The notes beneath the pieces are model-generated. The model saw nothing but the letters and a program-made list of their open reading frames with translations. It had not been told where the DNA came from and searched no databases. From contig CAZOZO010000008.1 of NCBI GenBank assembly GCA_964584315.1, positions 1 to 64,000 on the forward strand: a stretch of DNA of 64,000 bases. Reading direction: 5' to 3'. The DNA is from CAXXOK01 sp964584315. GTDB lineage: Bacteria; Bacillota; Clostridia; Christensenellales; Aristaeellaceae. Position numbers and translations under genes: made by a program. Of the stretch, positions 18,381-26,886 are shown piece after piece; positions within the stretch are counted from its first letter, which is position 1, and the number at the start of each line of letters is the position of its first letter.

Positions 18381-19037
18381 ATGAAAGCACTGCTTTCTCA
18401 CCTGTACAAGCGCGCAGTAGCGCAACAGGAAGTATTCACCAACCTTGCGGAATACATCGTGCTGCCGGAATCGGCGGAGGAAGAAACGGTTCCTTTCGAT
18501 AAAAACGAGGTGCTCACACTGTGGCGCGTATACAGCGAAGGAGATGTGTTCGCCGGATACATCCTCCTGATGCTCTATACCGGCATGCGCCCGGGCGAGC
18601 TTTTCAAATTGAAAAAGGACATGATCAGCTGGGATAAAAACCGTATCCTTGGCTGTGGTACGAAAACGAAAAAGGGCAAAGAGACGCCTATCGTTTATCC
18701 TGACTTCATCGTGCCGGTACTTCACGCGCTCTGCGATCAATCACAAAGCAAGGTCGGTAAGGTGTTGTGCATGAACGAAGATAATTTCTACAAGTAGTTC
18801 AAGCTGCTAAAAGAACGCTGTGGCATCCGACCGGAAGTGCGGCCTTACTCTAGCCGCCATTATACCGGCACGGCACTCGCTCTTCAGAACATATCGCCCT
18901 CGATCATTATGGACATCATGCGCCATACGGACTACGCCACAACACTCAATTACTACACCCACATACCCACGCAAACCATGGTCGATTCCGTTAATCAACT
19001 GCCTTCTTACGCTGCCAAACCCGCGAAAAGCGAGTAG
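18381..19037 (+). pseudogene. broken tyrosine integrase
   Basis: Two pieces in one frame: 18381-18797 and 18837-19037, split by an in-frame TAG at 18795-18797. The catalytic domain is recognisable: TGMRPGELFKL (first Arg), YSSRHYTGTALA (HxxR-like box) and IMRHTDYATTLNYYTH (H-R box and nucleophile Tyr). The N-terminal arm-binding domain and most of the core-binding domain are missing. It reads toward two tRNA-Ser genes, the common target of such integrases. Just past its end a 12 bp tandem repeat CGAGTAGTAACA occurs at 19031-19042 and 19043-19054. Confidence 0.8.
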
Positions 19038-19054
19038 TAACACGAGTAGTAACA
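19031..19054. repeat. tandem 12 bp repeat at integrase end
   Basis: CGAGTAGTAACA occurs twice head to tail, overlapping the last codons of the integrase remnant. It could be an integrase binding site near an att core; unproven. Confidence 0.6.
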
Positions 19055-19112
19055 GACGCGATTTTGCGCGAATTTTCAGCTACTTTTCATAACGGATTTT
19101 GAGCATAAGAAA

Positions 19113-19140
19113 AGCCTTGCAAGTGTTATCTTGCAAGGCT
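19113..19140 (-). terminator. terminator of the tRNA-Ser genes
   Basis: Perfect 11 bp stem (19113-19123 with 19130-19140, AGCCTTGCAAG) and 6-base loop, directly after the CCA end of tRNA-Ser(GCT) and followed by TTTTCTT on the minus strand. Confidence 0.9.
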
Positions 19141-19141
19141 T

Positions 19142-19233
19142 TGGCGGAGAAGGAGAGATTTGAACTCTCGCGCCGGTTAACCCAGCCTACTCCCTTAGCA
19201 GGGGAGCCCCTTCGGCCACTTGGGTACTTCTCC
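19142..19233 (-). tRNA. tRNA-Ser (anticodon GCT)
   Basis: 92 nt with encoded CCA. Acceptor GGAGAAG pairs with CTTCTCC, discriminator G. Anticodon stem CTCCC/GGGAG encloses CTGCTAA, giving GCT (reads AGC/AGU). Long variable arm as in serine tRNAs; T-loop GTTCAAATC. Probable integration target of the neighbouring element. Confidence 0.95.
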
Positions 19234-19258
19234 AAATTGCTGAATGAAATATTGACTT

Positions 19259-19347
19259 TGGCGGAGAGAGAGGGATTCGAACCCCCGGTGCCTTTCGGCA
19301 TCACTGGTTTTCAAGACCAGCGCCATCAACCGCTCGGCCATCTCTCC
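19259..19347 (-). tRNA. tRNA-Ser (anticodon TGA)
   Basis: 89 nt with encoded CCA. Acceptor GGAGAGA/TCTCTCC, discriminator G. Anticodon loop CTTGAAA gives TGA. Long variable arm GATGCCGAAAGGCACC; T-loop GTTCGAATC. Located 25 bases upstream of the GCT gene, likely one transcript. Confidence 0.95.
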
Positions 19348-19507
19348 ATCAAAGAACCAGCGGAAATCAGTATACCAGAGCATCGAACCAAAGTCAACGG
19401 GAAAAATGGCCCTATGAAGCATTTTATGAAGGGCGTAGGCCCGCAAAGCGTCGTGCAAACATCCGAACAGCTTTGCAAATGGTTATCAGCCATAACAGGC
19501 TGAGACC

Positions 19508-19566
19508 CTGTCAGAGACCCACAGCCGGCCGGTCACCGTGACCGCCTGGCTGTGGGTCTCTGACAG
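19508..19566. terminator. 19 bp perfect hairpin downstream of MarR gene
   Basis: Arms 19508-19526 and 19548-19566 are exactly complementary, and the loop itself holds GGTCACCGTGACC. It lies 28 bases after the MarR stop. No T run follows on either strand, so terminator use is likely but not certain. Confidence 0.6.
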
Positions 19567-19593
19567 AATGTCCCGGTTGTATCTGGCGAGGGC

Positions 19594-20358
19594 TCAGTGG
19601 TGATGGTGGTGCTCGTGTTTATGCTTGTGTTTGTGCTCGTGATGCCCATGTTCGTCACACTCATGCTTGCCATGCCCACAGTGGTGGCGGTGCATGTCGC
19701 GGCCCTGCGCGGTCCAGTCCGCGCCCAGTTTTTCAAGCAAGGCCACCAGCTGGGCCTGCTCGTCGCCACTCAAGCTGCCAAACAGGCCTGTGCGGTTTTC
19801 GTCGATACGCCGCTCCTCGGCAATGGCGGCTTCCATGCCTGCATCGGTCAGCGCGATATCAACGCGGCGGCGATCCACCTCGTTTTGCATCCGCAGGATA
19901 TAGCCGCTCTCCTCCAGCTTGCCCAGCACTTCGCTCAGTGAGCCGCTGCGCACGTCCACCAGCTCCATCAGCTCGTGCTGCGACAGGCCGCCGCTCTTGC
20001 GCAGCAGCAGCAAAATACGCCCCTGCCCGCCGCGGCTCTCCGCCCCGTGCCGCAGCGCGTGGGCCAGGCGGTGCAGGTTGTTGATCAGCCTTTCCTCCAT
20101 GGTGAGCGGCCCGGCCTGCGCATCGCCCTCCTCCGCCACACCGTGGCGACAAATATGCTCGCCATCGTGGTGGTGATGGTGACCATGGCGGCAACCATCT
20201 CCGTCCATCTCGCCGTGGTGGTGATGCTTGTGCTTGCAACGGTTTTCGTCAAGGGGCAGCGTGCCCGTTTTGGCAAACGCCTCGCCAGTGGAGCACTGGG
20301 GGGCGGTCAGGTCGCAATGCTTGCCGCAGCCGGGGCAATGCCTGCTTTGATTTTCCAT
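19594..20358 (-). CDS. MarR-type regulator with histidine-rich metal-binding ends
   Basis: 254 residues from ATG 20358, which has AGGAG at good spacing; a GTG three codons earlier is too close to it. N-terminus holds CPGCGKHCDL, a zinc-ribbon-like knuckle, then His clusters (KHKHHHHGEM, RHGHHHHHDGEH). The centre (about 90-215) is a MarR winged helix (LSQHELMELVDVRSGSLSEVLGKLEESGYI; DRRRVDIALTDAG wing). The tail ends HEHKHKHKHEHHHHH. The His/Cys tracts suggest sensing or buffering of Zn, Ni or Cu. An operator-like dyad overlaps its own -10, so autoregulation is likely. No transporter lies next to it. Confidence 0.85.
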   Translation of the reverse strand: MENQSRHCPGCGKHCDLTAPQCSTGEAFAKTGTLPLDENRCKHKHHHHGEMDGDGCRHGHHHHHDGEHICRHGVAEEGDAQAGPLTMEERLINNLHRLAHALRHGAESRGGQGRILLLLRKSGGLSQHELMELVDVRSGSLSEVLGKLEESGYILRMQNEVDRRRVDIALTDAGMEAAIAEERRIDENRTGLFGSLSGDEQAQLVALLEKLGADWTAQGRDMHRHHCGHGKHECDEHGHHEHKHKHKHEHHHHH

Positions 20359-20374
20359 TGGTTTCACTCCTAAA

Positions 20375-20402
20375 AATTATCGTTAGGTACCATGCGATAA
20401 TT
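20375..20402. promoter_or_regulatory. 28 bp dyad, likely autoregulatory MarR operator
   Basis: AATTATCG (20375-20382) and CGATAATT (20395-20402) are perfect inverted repeats centred on GGTACC. The right arm overlaps the -10 box of the MarR gene, so binding would block RNA polymerase. A further GGTACC lies near the -35. Confidence 0.7.
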
Positions 20403-20428
20403 GTAGCATGAAGAGGATTTAATGTAAA
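20400..20428 (-). promoter_or_regulatory. promoter of MarR gene
   Basis: TTTACA (20428-20423) and TACAAT (20405-20400) with 17-base spacing, about 42 bases from the start codon. Confidence 0.8.
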
Positions 20429-20526
20429 GGTACCTTGATAAAAATTTCAAATTGAAGTATATAATGCAGCAAAGGGCAGACACACAAGAGAAGGGGTAGA
20501 GGCGCGGTATTCCCGCACAACCAAAA

Positions 20527-20569
20527 CAGGCCCTATCGGCGCTGACAGCGGATGCGCCGATAGGGCCTG
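20527..20569 (-). terminator. terminator downstream of secreted protein gene
   Basis: Perfect 15 bp stem (20527-20541 with 20555-20569, CAGGCCCTATCGGCG), 13-base loop, TTTT following on the minus strand, 53 bases past the stop at 20622. Confidence 0.85.
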
Positions 20570-20621
20570 CGACTCGCGTTTGGCCTTGATTCCCGTCCGT
20601 CAAAAAGCTGCTGTGCCGCTG

Positions 20622-21332
20622 CTACTTTGCGACGCGCGTGCAGGGCACCGTATAGCTGAACTCGCGCCCGTTGCGGAACGTGGTGCGGATGTCCAGCGTC
20701 AGCACCCCGTCCGCGTACTGGTAGGTGCCCTCGCAGGATACGATGCCCAGCTGGTTGTCCTCGGGGATGGTCACGGAGAAGGTGTCCGCGCCCGCCTTCA
20801 TGGTAAAGTCATAGCTCTCGGAGTAGCCGCTCTGCTCGAAGGCGTAGCTGCCCGTGCCGTCGGGGTTCACGGTGAAGGCGAGGTTGATGTTGCCCGAGGC
20901 GCCCTGCCAATCGCCCACATATTCGTCCGGCATGGCGGCTGTCGCGGCGGCAGCCTCCGTCAGCTGGAAGGCGAGCGCATCCGCATCCACGCCCTTGGGC
21001 AGCGCAAACACAAAGGTGAGCTTGTTTTCCATGCTCAACAGCGCACCCGGAGCGTAGGCCGCACCGTCTGCGCCGACCAGCCTCGCCTGCGCGTACAGCG
21101 CGTCGCACAGCGCAGCGTCGCTCACCACTTCCGTCGGTGCTTCAACGGATACGGCCAGTGCGTGCTCGTCCGCCTTCATATCGCCGGGGGCGAACATAGG
21201 CTTGGTGTCGACGCCGATCAGGGTGAGGGTGAAGGTTTGCCAGGCATACTCACCCTCGTCGATGGCAAGCGCGCTCGGCAAGGCAAACAGGATCAGGCAC
21301 AGGGAAACGGCGAGGGAGAACAGTTTTTTCAT
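20622..21332 (-). CDS. secreted protein of unknown function
   Basis: 236 residues. Signal peptide with core LFSLAVSLCLILFALPSALA and no lipobox. The mature part has a central Ala-rich segment and a C-terminal beta-rich stretch (DWQGASGNINLAFTVNPDGTGSYAF; GTYQYADGVLTLDIR) of the lipocalin-like or DUF-style ligand-binding barrel kind. Not recognised. Start ATG after AAGGAGG. It lies 98 bases downstream of the 979-residue secreted protein on the same strand, so the two may be co-expressed. Confidence 0.75.
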   Translation of the reverse strand: MKKLFSLAVSLCLILFALPSALAIDEGEYAWQTFTLTLIGVDTKPMFAPGDMKADEHALAVSVEAPTEVVSDAALCDALYAQARLVGADGAAYAPGALLSMENKLTFVFALPKGVDADALAFQLTEAAAATAAMPDEYVGDWQGASGNINLAFTVNPDGTGSYAFEQSGYSESYDFTMKAGADTFSVTIPEDNQLGIVSCEGTYQYADGVLTLDIRTTFRNGREFSYTVPCTRVAK

Positions 21333-21430
21333 GGGGATGCCTCCTTGTTTGTTTGATGGGGCTTGGGTTTAGTCAGTGTGGCTGGCGGGCGCCTGTGCCT
21401 CCGATGCCCGTTTGTCGGCAACGGTAGGCC

Positions 21431-24370
21431 TTATGCTCCGCCGACGAGGTCGCCCAGATCCACGTCGTGGATGGGGATACCGTCTTCGATATCCGAGCGC
21501 GGCTGCAATGTGAGGGTGTAGATGTAGGAGTTGGAGGGAACGTCGCAATACTCGGTACGGCTGTAGCCCGCGCCCTCGCCAAACAGGTGCTCCGGCCCGT
21601 ACCACACGTCGCCCTCGCCGATCATCAGATAATACTGCCCCTGCGGCAGGTGCACGGTGGTCTTCTCGCCCGCGCGGATGTAGCAGGTCAGGGCCTTTTC
21701 ATCGTCGGCGGTGCGGAATTCCACATAGCGGGCGAGGCCGTCGTCGGGGATGCGCAGCACCACCTGCGTGCCGCCTCGGGAGCCGGTCAGCCGGCCGGTC
21801 TTGGGCTCGTCCACGGGCGGGTAATCCGGCAGTTGGGTGATTTGCGTCATTACTGACTCGGATGCCGCCCCAAAAGCGTCCATGAACTCTGTCCGGTACC
21901 CATCCGATGCCGCGTACCAGTTCTCGGGCGTGTTGAGGGAGTCCAGCGGCAGGGTGAAGGAAGTGGCGATGCTGGCCGCGTTCTTGTCGCTGCGATAGGC
22001 GAGCACCGCCTGCGCGAGCCCATCCAGCAGGAATCCCTCCGCCTGCTCCTCCGTGCAGGCGCGCGGGTCTGCCAGCTGCCGTATGGCTTGCATGGCCAGC
22101 GTGGTCGCCTGCCGCATCAATGCGTCCAGGTCCTCCGGCGTGTCCGCGGTCAGCGTAAACCCACCGTCAAAGCCGACGCCCACATTTTTGAGCGAGAGCG
22201 CTGCGCAGGCAATGGCGCGCGGCGCGTACCCGCTGGGTTCGCCTTCGGCAAAGCGCATGAACAGCGGGGTAAAGGCGGCTTCGTCGATGGCCTTGGTCTT
22301 GGCCGATACCGGCATGGGCAAGGGCAGCACCAGATCGAGCAGCGCAGCTTCTACGTCTGGGTCATTCAAACCTTTGCGCGCGGCTGTAGCCGCCTTGCCC
22401 ACCGCGGAGCGAAGGGTGGAGCGATCTTTATCGGATAAACCAAAGCCATTCTCGCCGTACTGTGCCGTGACCATGACCTTCACATCATATTCGCCGATGG
22501 CGGCGACCAACTGAGGCCAGTACGTGAAAGGATCCTGCCCGTATGCGGGCAGGCTGCCGCCCAGCGGGTTCAGGCTGCGCAGGAAGAACGTCGCCTTCAC
22601 GGGCTTCAGCGTGCGCGGGTCGTAGGCGGTATCGACGGTCAGGCCGGATACGCCGCCCGCGCAGATGGCGCGCTGCATCCCGTCGTCCGTCTCCGCGCCA
22701 AGGGTCTCCAGCTCGCCGTTTACGGTGTCGGTCAGTTCGGTGCAGAACTCCTTCCAGTAATCCATGGGCGCGCCGGTCTCCTGCACGCGGTCATGCAGGC
22801 GGCTCAGGGCATCTTTGCGGGCCTGCGCGAAGATGTCCAGATAGCCCGTCAGATCCTCGGAGGGGGCGAGGGCGTCCATGGCGAACGGCGACCCAAAATC
22901 GGCCGCGCGGATGGAGTAGGTCTCTAGCCCTCCCACGCTGCGGTAATCGAGCACGCGAGCACACATCGCCTTATCCAGCAACGCTTCCAGCTGCTGGGCG
23001 GTCAGCGTCGCGGCCTCTTCGGCGGTCAGGCCCGCGGCGGCGGCCTCCACCACAGGGTCAAAAAACTCATACAGGTCCCCCGGCGCCTGATAGAAGAACG
23101 ATACCGCCTCCGGCCCTTCCTCCAGGTACATTTCGGGTGCCGTCAGCGTAAGCATGGCACAGGCGGCGGTCAGCGGTGTGGTATCGACGCCGCTTGCCGC
23201 CACGAACTGCGTGAACGCGGGGCTAAACTCGCCTTTGGCAAGGCGGGCTTCCTTCCCCGCGGGCAAGGGCGCGGGCGCGACCACTTCCGCCAGCGCTCCC
23301 ATCAGCCCTTGGCTCCGGAAGGCGTCGCGCGTGGTGCCGCTCGCCTGCTTGAAGGCGGCGGCATACGCCTCCTCGCCGCCCTCTGCCCAGCTGATGTCAA
23401 ATGGGCCGGTCTCGCCGTAGGCGGTCACCTGCAGCGGCACGGCGGCCTCCGCAGTGGCGGCGTTGGCGTGCTCGCTGGCGGCCTTCAGGTAGGCGGATGC
23501 ATCTGCCTGCCCGCCTGTCACGGTGGGGTCAAACGAGGAGAAACGGAAATGCACCGTGAGCGGGCCGCCATCCGCGGCGATAAACTCGGCGGGCCAGGTC
23601 ACGTCGGTCACGTCGCTGGCGGCCATCGCCCGCATCCATGGGTCGAGCGGCGCGATGAAGTCCTCTCCCTGCCGCCACAGAAAATCCTCCAGCGCGGCGC
23701 GCAGCTTGTAGGCGTTTTCATCGCTCGCGTGGGGGTCGGCAGCGGGTGTTTCGGTGGCGGGCACAGGGGTGGGCAGGTTCTCCATCGCGGCGGAAAAATC
23801 GGTGGCCTGCGGTGCATAGGTCGCAAGCGCCGCTGCCTGCGCCTTATCAGGCTTTTGGATGGCCGCCTGCTGCTCCGGCGGCACGTACACATCCGCGAGG
23901 GGGTAGCTGCCCTCCGCCTTGTCGGACTCGAAGCGCAGCGTACAGTCGAAGATGGACAGGCCCTTGGGCAGCTCAAAGCCGATGTAGAAGTAGGTGGAGT
24001 TGTCGCTGCTGGCCTGTTGCATGCGGTAGGGGCGGCCGTCTGGCCCGCGCAGCCAAGCCGCGCTCAGGAACAGCTGATAGTCCTCGCTCACCTTTTCCTC
24101 GGCTCCAAAGCCCTGCAGGCAGCGGAAAAACAGCTCGCCATAGCCGCTGCCGGGGTCGATCAGGTCGTCCGACACCTCAGAGAGGTAATAATCATAATGC
24201 GTGCCGGGCAGGATGATGGTCGGCTGCACCGCCCACCCGCCCGCCTGCGCCTGCACGGCAATCAGGCAGAGCAGCAGCGCGGCGCACAGGCACCACGCTC
24301 GCCGGATGGGGCGGCCCCCTTTGGGCGATGTGCCGGTTGTGGCGGGGGTTCGCTGTGGGCGGGTCTTCAT
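21431..24370 (-). CDS. large secreted repeat protein, unknown function
   Basis: 979 residues from ATG 24370, where AAGGA is 9 bases upstream; an ATG three codons earlier touches the ribosome site. A basic leader and hydrophobic core (LCAALLLCLIAVQAQA) form a long signal peptide. The body contains two related segments of roughly 300 residues (about 250-580 and 580-880), each with a block like LP.P.., F.P.F..F, A.A...L, and then LLD....VL.YRS. The C-terminus (about 885-979) is a beta-rich module with VEFRTADDEKALTCYIRAGE and LPQGQYYLMIGEGDVWYGPE, a type that recurs in clostridial surface proteins. No enzyme motif seen. Confidence 0.75.
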   Translation of the reverse strand: MKTRPQRTPATTGTSPKGGRPIRRAWCLCAALLLCLIAVQAQAGGWAVQPTIILPGTHYDYYLSEVSDDLIDPGSGYGELFFRCLQGFGAEEKVSEDYQLFLSAAWLRGPDGRPYRMQQASSDNSTYFYIGFELPKGLSIFDCTLRFESDKAEGSYPLADVYVPPEQQAAIQKPDKAQAAALATYAPQATDFSAAMENLPTPVPATETPAADPHASDENAYKLRAALEDFLWRQGEDFIAPLDPWMRAMAASDVTDVTWPAEFIAADGGPLTVHFRFSSFDPTVTGGQADASAYLKAASEHANAATAEAAVPLQVTAYGETGPFDISWAEGGEEAYAAAFKQASGTTRDAFRSQGLMGALAEVVAPAPLPAGKEARLAKGEFSPAFTQFVAASGVDTTPLTAACAMLTLTAPEMYLEEGPEAVSFFYQAPGDLYEFFDPVVEAAAAGLTAEEAATLTAQQLEALLDKAMCARVLDYRSVGGLETYSIRAADFGSPFAMDALAPSEDLTGYLDIFAQARKDALSRLHDRVQETGAPMDYWKEFCTELTDTVNGELETLGAETDDGMQRAICAGGVSGLTVDTAYDPRTLKPVKATFFLRSLNPLGGSLPAYGQDPFTYWPQLVAAIGEYDVKVMVTAQYGENGFGLSDKDRSTLRSAVGKAATAARKGLNDPDVEAALLDLVLPLPMPVSAKTKAIDEAAFTPLFMRFAEGEPSGYAPRAIACAALSLKNVGVGFDGGFTLTADTPEDLDALMRQATTLAMQAIRQLADPRACTEEQAEGFLLDGLAQAVLAYRSDKNAASIATSFTLPLDSLNTPENWYAASDGYRTEFMDAFGAASESVMTQITQLPDYPPVDEPKTGRLTGSRGGTQVVLRIPDDGLARYVEFRTADDEKALTCYIRAGEKTTVHLPQGQYYLMIGEGDVWYGPEHLFGEGAGYSRTEYCDVPSNSYIYTLTLQPRSDIEDGIPIHDVDLGDLVGGA

Positions 24371-24679
24371 GCGGATCATTCCTTTCGTTTGTCACTGCGG
24401 ATGGATGCGCAAAACAGGCGCAATGAAGGTGCACGCTTGGAGTATGGATTTGCGTTACAAAGGCGTGGAAGGGGGCGGATACGGGAGCCGGCGAAAACGG
24501 ACACGCGACGACTTGGAAACGCTGCCATTGACCTGACACCATCCTACCATCGCAATATGCGGTGTGGCAAGGTGTTCGGGCGCTTTGTCAATGCCATGTC
24601 ATTGACAAATGATGGAACGGATAATTGACGGCCGGTCACGCGAGGCGCATGATGGTTCCCTCCGCACGGCAGACGAAAA

Positions 24680-24702
24680 CAGCCCGCGCGTCGCGCGGGC
24701 TG
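24680..24702 (-). terminator. terminator of ABC exporter pair
   Basis: GC stem CAGCCCGCG/CGCGGGCTG followed by TTTTCG on the minus strand, 23 bases past the stop. The rest of 24371-24724 shows no gene or other signal. Confidence 0.8.
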
Positions 24703-24724
24703 CAAGGAGAGTAACGATACGGCT

Positions 24725-25546
24725 TTACGGCTGGGGCGTGCCGCGCATGCACAGGTAGCTCAGCGGCAGGCTCACCACGGCGGTGACCAGCTGGATCGCA
24801 GGCCACTGGTGTTCCACAAAGTTAACGATATCCATCGCGTACTTCATCCAGCGCACACCCAGCAGCATCATCTGCTGGTCGTTGGCGTGCTGAGCCATGT
24901 CGGCAGCCTGCCGCACGGCGGGGAACAGCGTGAGCATGAGCACCAGCAGCGGCAGGCCGATCACCACGGTCAGCGTGAGGCCCGGCCGCCTGCGCAGGCA
25001 GGTGCCGAAAAAGTAGAAGATCACCGTCCACTCCACCAGATACAGCAGGTTCTGCGGCAGCGACGCGAGCGCCTCCGCAAGCGTGCGGTTGAACAGCGCG
25101 GGGCCGCTGATATCAACGAACAGAGGCTTGATGGCGAAGCTCTGGGGCAGGGCGGAGGAAAGCAGCAGCACCAGCCCGCCCAGCAGCATGCTCAGCAGCA
25201 GCGTGCCCAGCAGCAGCGCCACCATGCCTGCCCACAGGCCGACGAGGTTGCCCATCCATACCGAGAGACGCGACGTGCCAAACCGAAGCAGGAAGCGCGT
25301 GGAGCGCCCCGCCACCACGCATGCGCACACCAGCGCGATGATCATCGTGATGCTCTGGTCCGCAAACACGCCCATATAGGGGTAGGGGTTGCCCGTGACC
25401 AGCGGAAAGCCCAGCGAAAGCAGCTGCGAGCCCAGCAAAATGGCCAGCACGAGCAGCACGGTCTTGCCCAGGGTCTTGTAATGGTAGCGCAGCACGCCGC
25501 CAAAGCGGGCGCTGCGGAAAAAGCCGGTGTCAAGCGTTGGCTGCAT
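24725..25546 (-). CDS. ABC exporter membrane subunit
   Basis: 273 residues with about six hydrophobic segments (TVLLVLAILLGSQLLSLGF; ITMIIALVCACVVAG; GMVALLLGTLLLSMLLGGLVLLLSSA; TLTVVIGLPLLVLMLTLFP). No EAA loop, so an ABC-2 type export permease rather than an importer. It overlaps the upstream ATPase gene by 17 bases, making a two-gene transporter of the antibiotic, peptide or lipid export type. Substrate unknown. Confidence 0.82.
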   Translation of the reverse strand: MQPTLDTGFFRSARFGGVLRYHYKTLGKTVLLVLAILLGSQLLSLGFPLVTGNPYPYMGVFADQSITMIIALVCACVVAGRSTRFLLRFGTSRLSVWMGNLVGLWAGMVALLLGTLLLSMLLGGLVLLLSSALPQSFAIKPLFVDISGPALFNRTLAEALASLPQNLLYLVEWTVIFYFFGTCLRRRPGLTLTVVIGLPLLVLMLTLFPAVRQAADMAQHANDQQMMLLGVRWMKYAMDIVNFVEHQWPAIQLVTAVVSLPLSYLCMRGTPQP

Positions 25547-26465
25547 GGCGCTGGGCCTCCTTTTCTTCGGTCAGGAACACGAACAGGCGCTGCAGGCTGA
25601 CCGGCGCGGTGCGCACGCGGGGGTCCGCGGCGATGCGCGCGCCATCCTGCTCGCTTTCAAGCTTCACATGTCGTACGAGGGTGCCCGCCAGCTCCTCTTC
25701 CTTGAGGGCGGTCAGGCCACCGGTCAGCTCGTGCACATCCTCCGCCGCGCCAGAAACGGAGAGGTATCCCTGCTGCAGCTGTGCCACGGTGCCCGCGCAC
25801 AGCAGGTGCCCCGCGTCGATGAGCACGGCGAAATCCAGCACGCGCGCCACCTCGTCGATCAGGTGGGTGGAGAGCAGAAACGTGCGCTCGGGGTGCCTGC
25901 GCTTCTCTTCCAGCAGCAGGTCATAAAAGCGCTCGCGCATGACCGCGTCAAGGCCCAGGCTGGGCTCGTCAAACACGGTCAGCGCAGCGCCGCTGGCAAG
26001 GCCCACGCACAGCAGCAGCGCGGTTTGCATGCCGCGGCTGAAGGTGCGCATCCGGCGCTTCATGGGCAGGTCGAAACGCTCCATCAACTCGAGGGCATAC
26101 GCCTGATCCCACGCGGGGAACAGCCCGCCGCACACGAAAAACAAATCGCCCGCTTTGCTCAGGTGGCCAAAATCGGGCGTATCACCGATCATGCACAGCT
26201 TGCCCAGCGCGCGGGCGTTATCGTACACGGCGTCGCCGGTGAGGGTCACCTCGCCTGCATTGGGCCTTAGCATACCGCCCACGATGCGCAGAAGCGTGCT
26301 CTTCCCCGCGCCGTTGCGGCCCAGTAGGCCCACGATCTCCCCCGCGGGAACCGTAAGGCTCAGGTCGCTCAAAGCCTGTGTGGCGCGAAAGCGCCTGCTT
26401 ACGCCGCTTACGCGGAGGATGGGCGCGCCGCCCTGCGCGGCGGTCTTTTCGACATTCGCTTGCAT
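25530..26465 (-). CDS. ABC exporter ATP-binding subunit
   Basis: 311 residues, start ATG after AAAGGAGCC. Walker A GRNGAGKST, signature FSRGMQ (variant of LSGGQ common in this exporter class), Walker B LTVFDEPSLGLD, switch His in LLSTHLIDEV. C-terminal 80 residues are an accessory region as in BcrA/YtrB-like ATPases. Works with the membrane protein that follows. Confidence 0.9.
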   Translation of the reverse strand: MQANVEKTAAQGGAPILRVSGVSRRFRATQALSDLSLTVPAGEIVGLLGRNGAGKSTLLRIVGGMLRPNAGEVTLTGDAVYDNARALGKLCMIGDTPDFGHLSKAGDLFFVCGGLFPAWDQAYALELMERFDLPMKRRMRTFSRGMQTALLLCVGLASGAALTVFDEPSLGLDAVMRERFYDLLLEEKRRHPERTFLLSTHLIDEVARVLDFAVLIDAGHLLCAGTVAQLQQGYLSVSGAAEDVHELTGGLTALKEEELAGTLVRHVKLESEQDGARIAADPRVRTAPVSLQRLFVFLTEEKEAQRHAANA

Positions 26466-26760
26466 AATGGCTCCTTTATCAATGATGGAAAGTTCCGTTA
26501 TCGGACATTTTGCATTATACGGCGGGGCGCGGGATTTGAAAAGTGGACGTGCCTCAAACCCGCCCCCGCGCCGCCCAAACCCGCCGAAGCGGCGCTCAAG
26601 GGCGGCGGGAGAGCAGGCAAGGGCGATGCATTGAACGAGAGAGGGTCAAACGATGGAGAAGCGGGCGAGACGCGACCAATACCTGCCGCTTAGGCACGGA
26701 AACGTTGGCTGCTTGCAGCCGACGGCGGTTGGTTGCGTGCAGGCTGTTGTGACATGCGAA

Positions 26761-26790
26761 GCGCCGGACGGCGAGCATACCGTCCGGCGC
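26761..26790. terminator. hairpin downstream of uxaC
   Basis: Perfect 11 bp stem GCGCCGGACGG/CCGTCCGGCGC, 8-base loop. It lies 97 bases past the uxaC stop; TTTGGG follows on the plus strand and TTCG on the minus. The remaining 26466-26886 gap holds nothing else I can define. Confidence 0.6.
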
Positions 26791-26886
26791 TTTGGGCAAG
26801 GGTTACGGGGCTTCATATGCTCATACGCTTCGGTGGAGCGGCGGTGTCAAAGGAAAGCCGCGGCCGCTGTACGCGCATCCGCTCGA

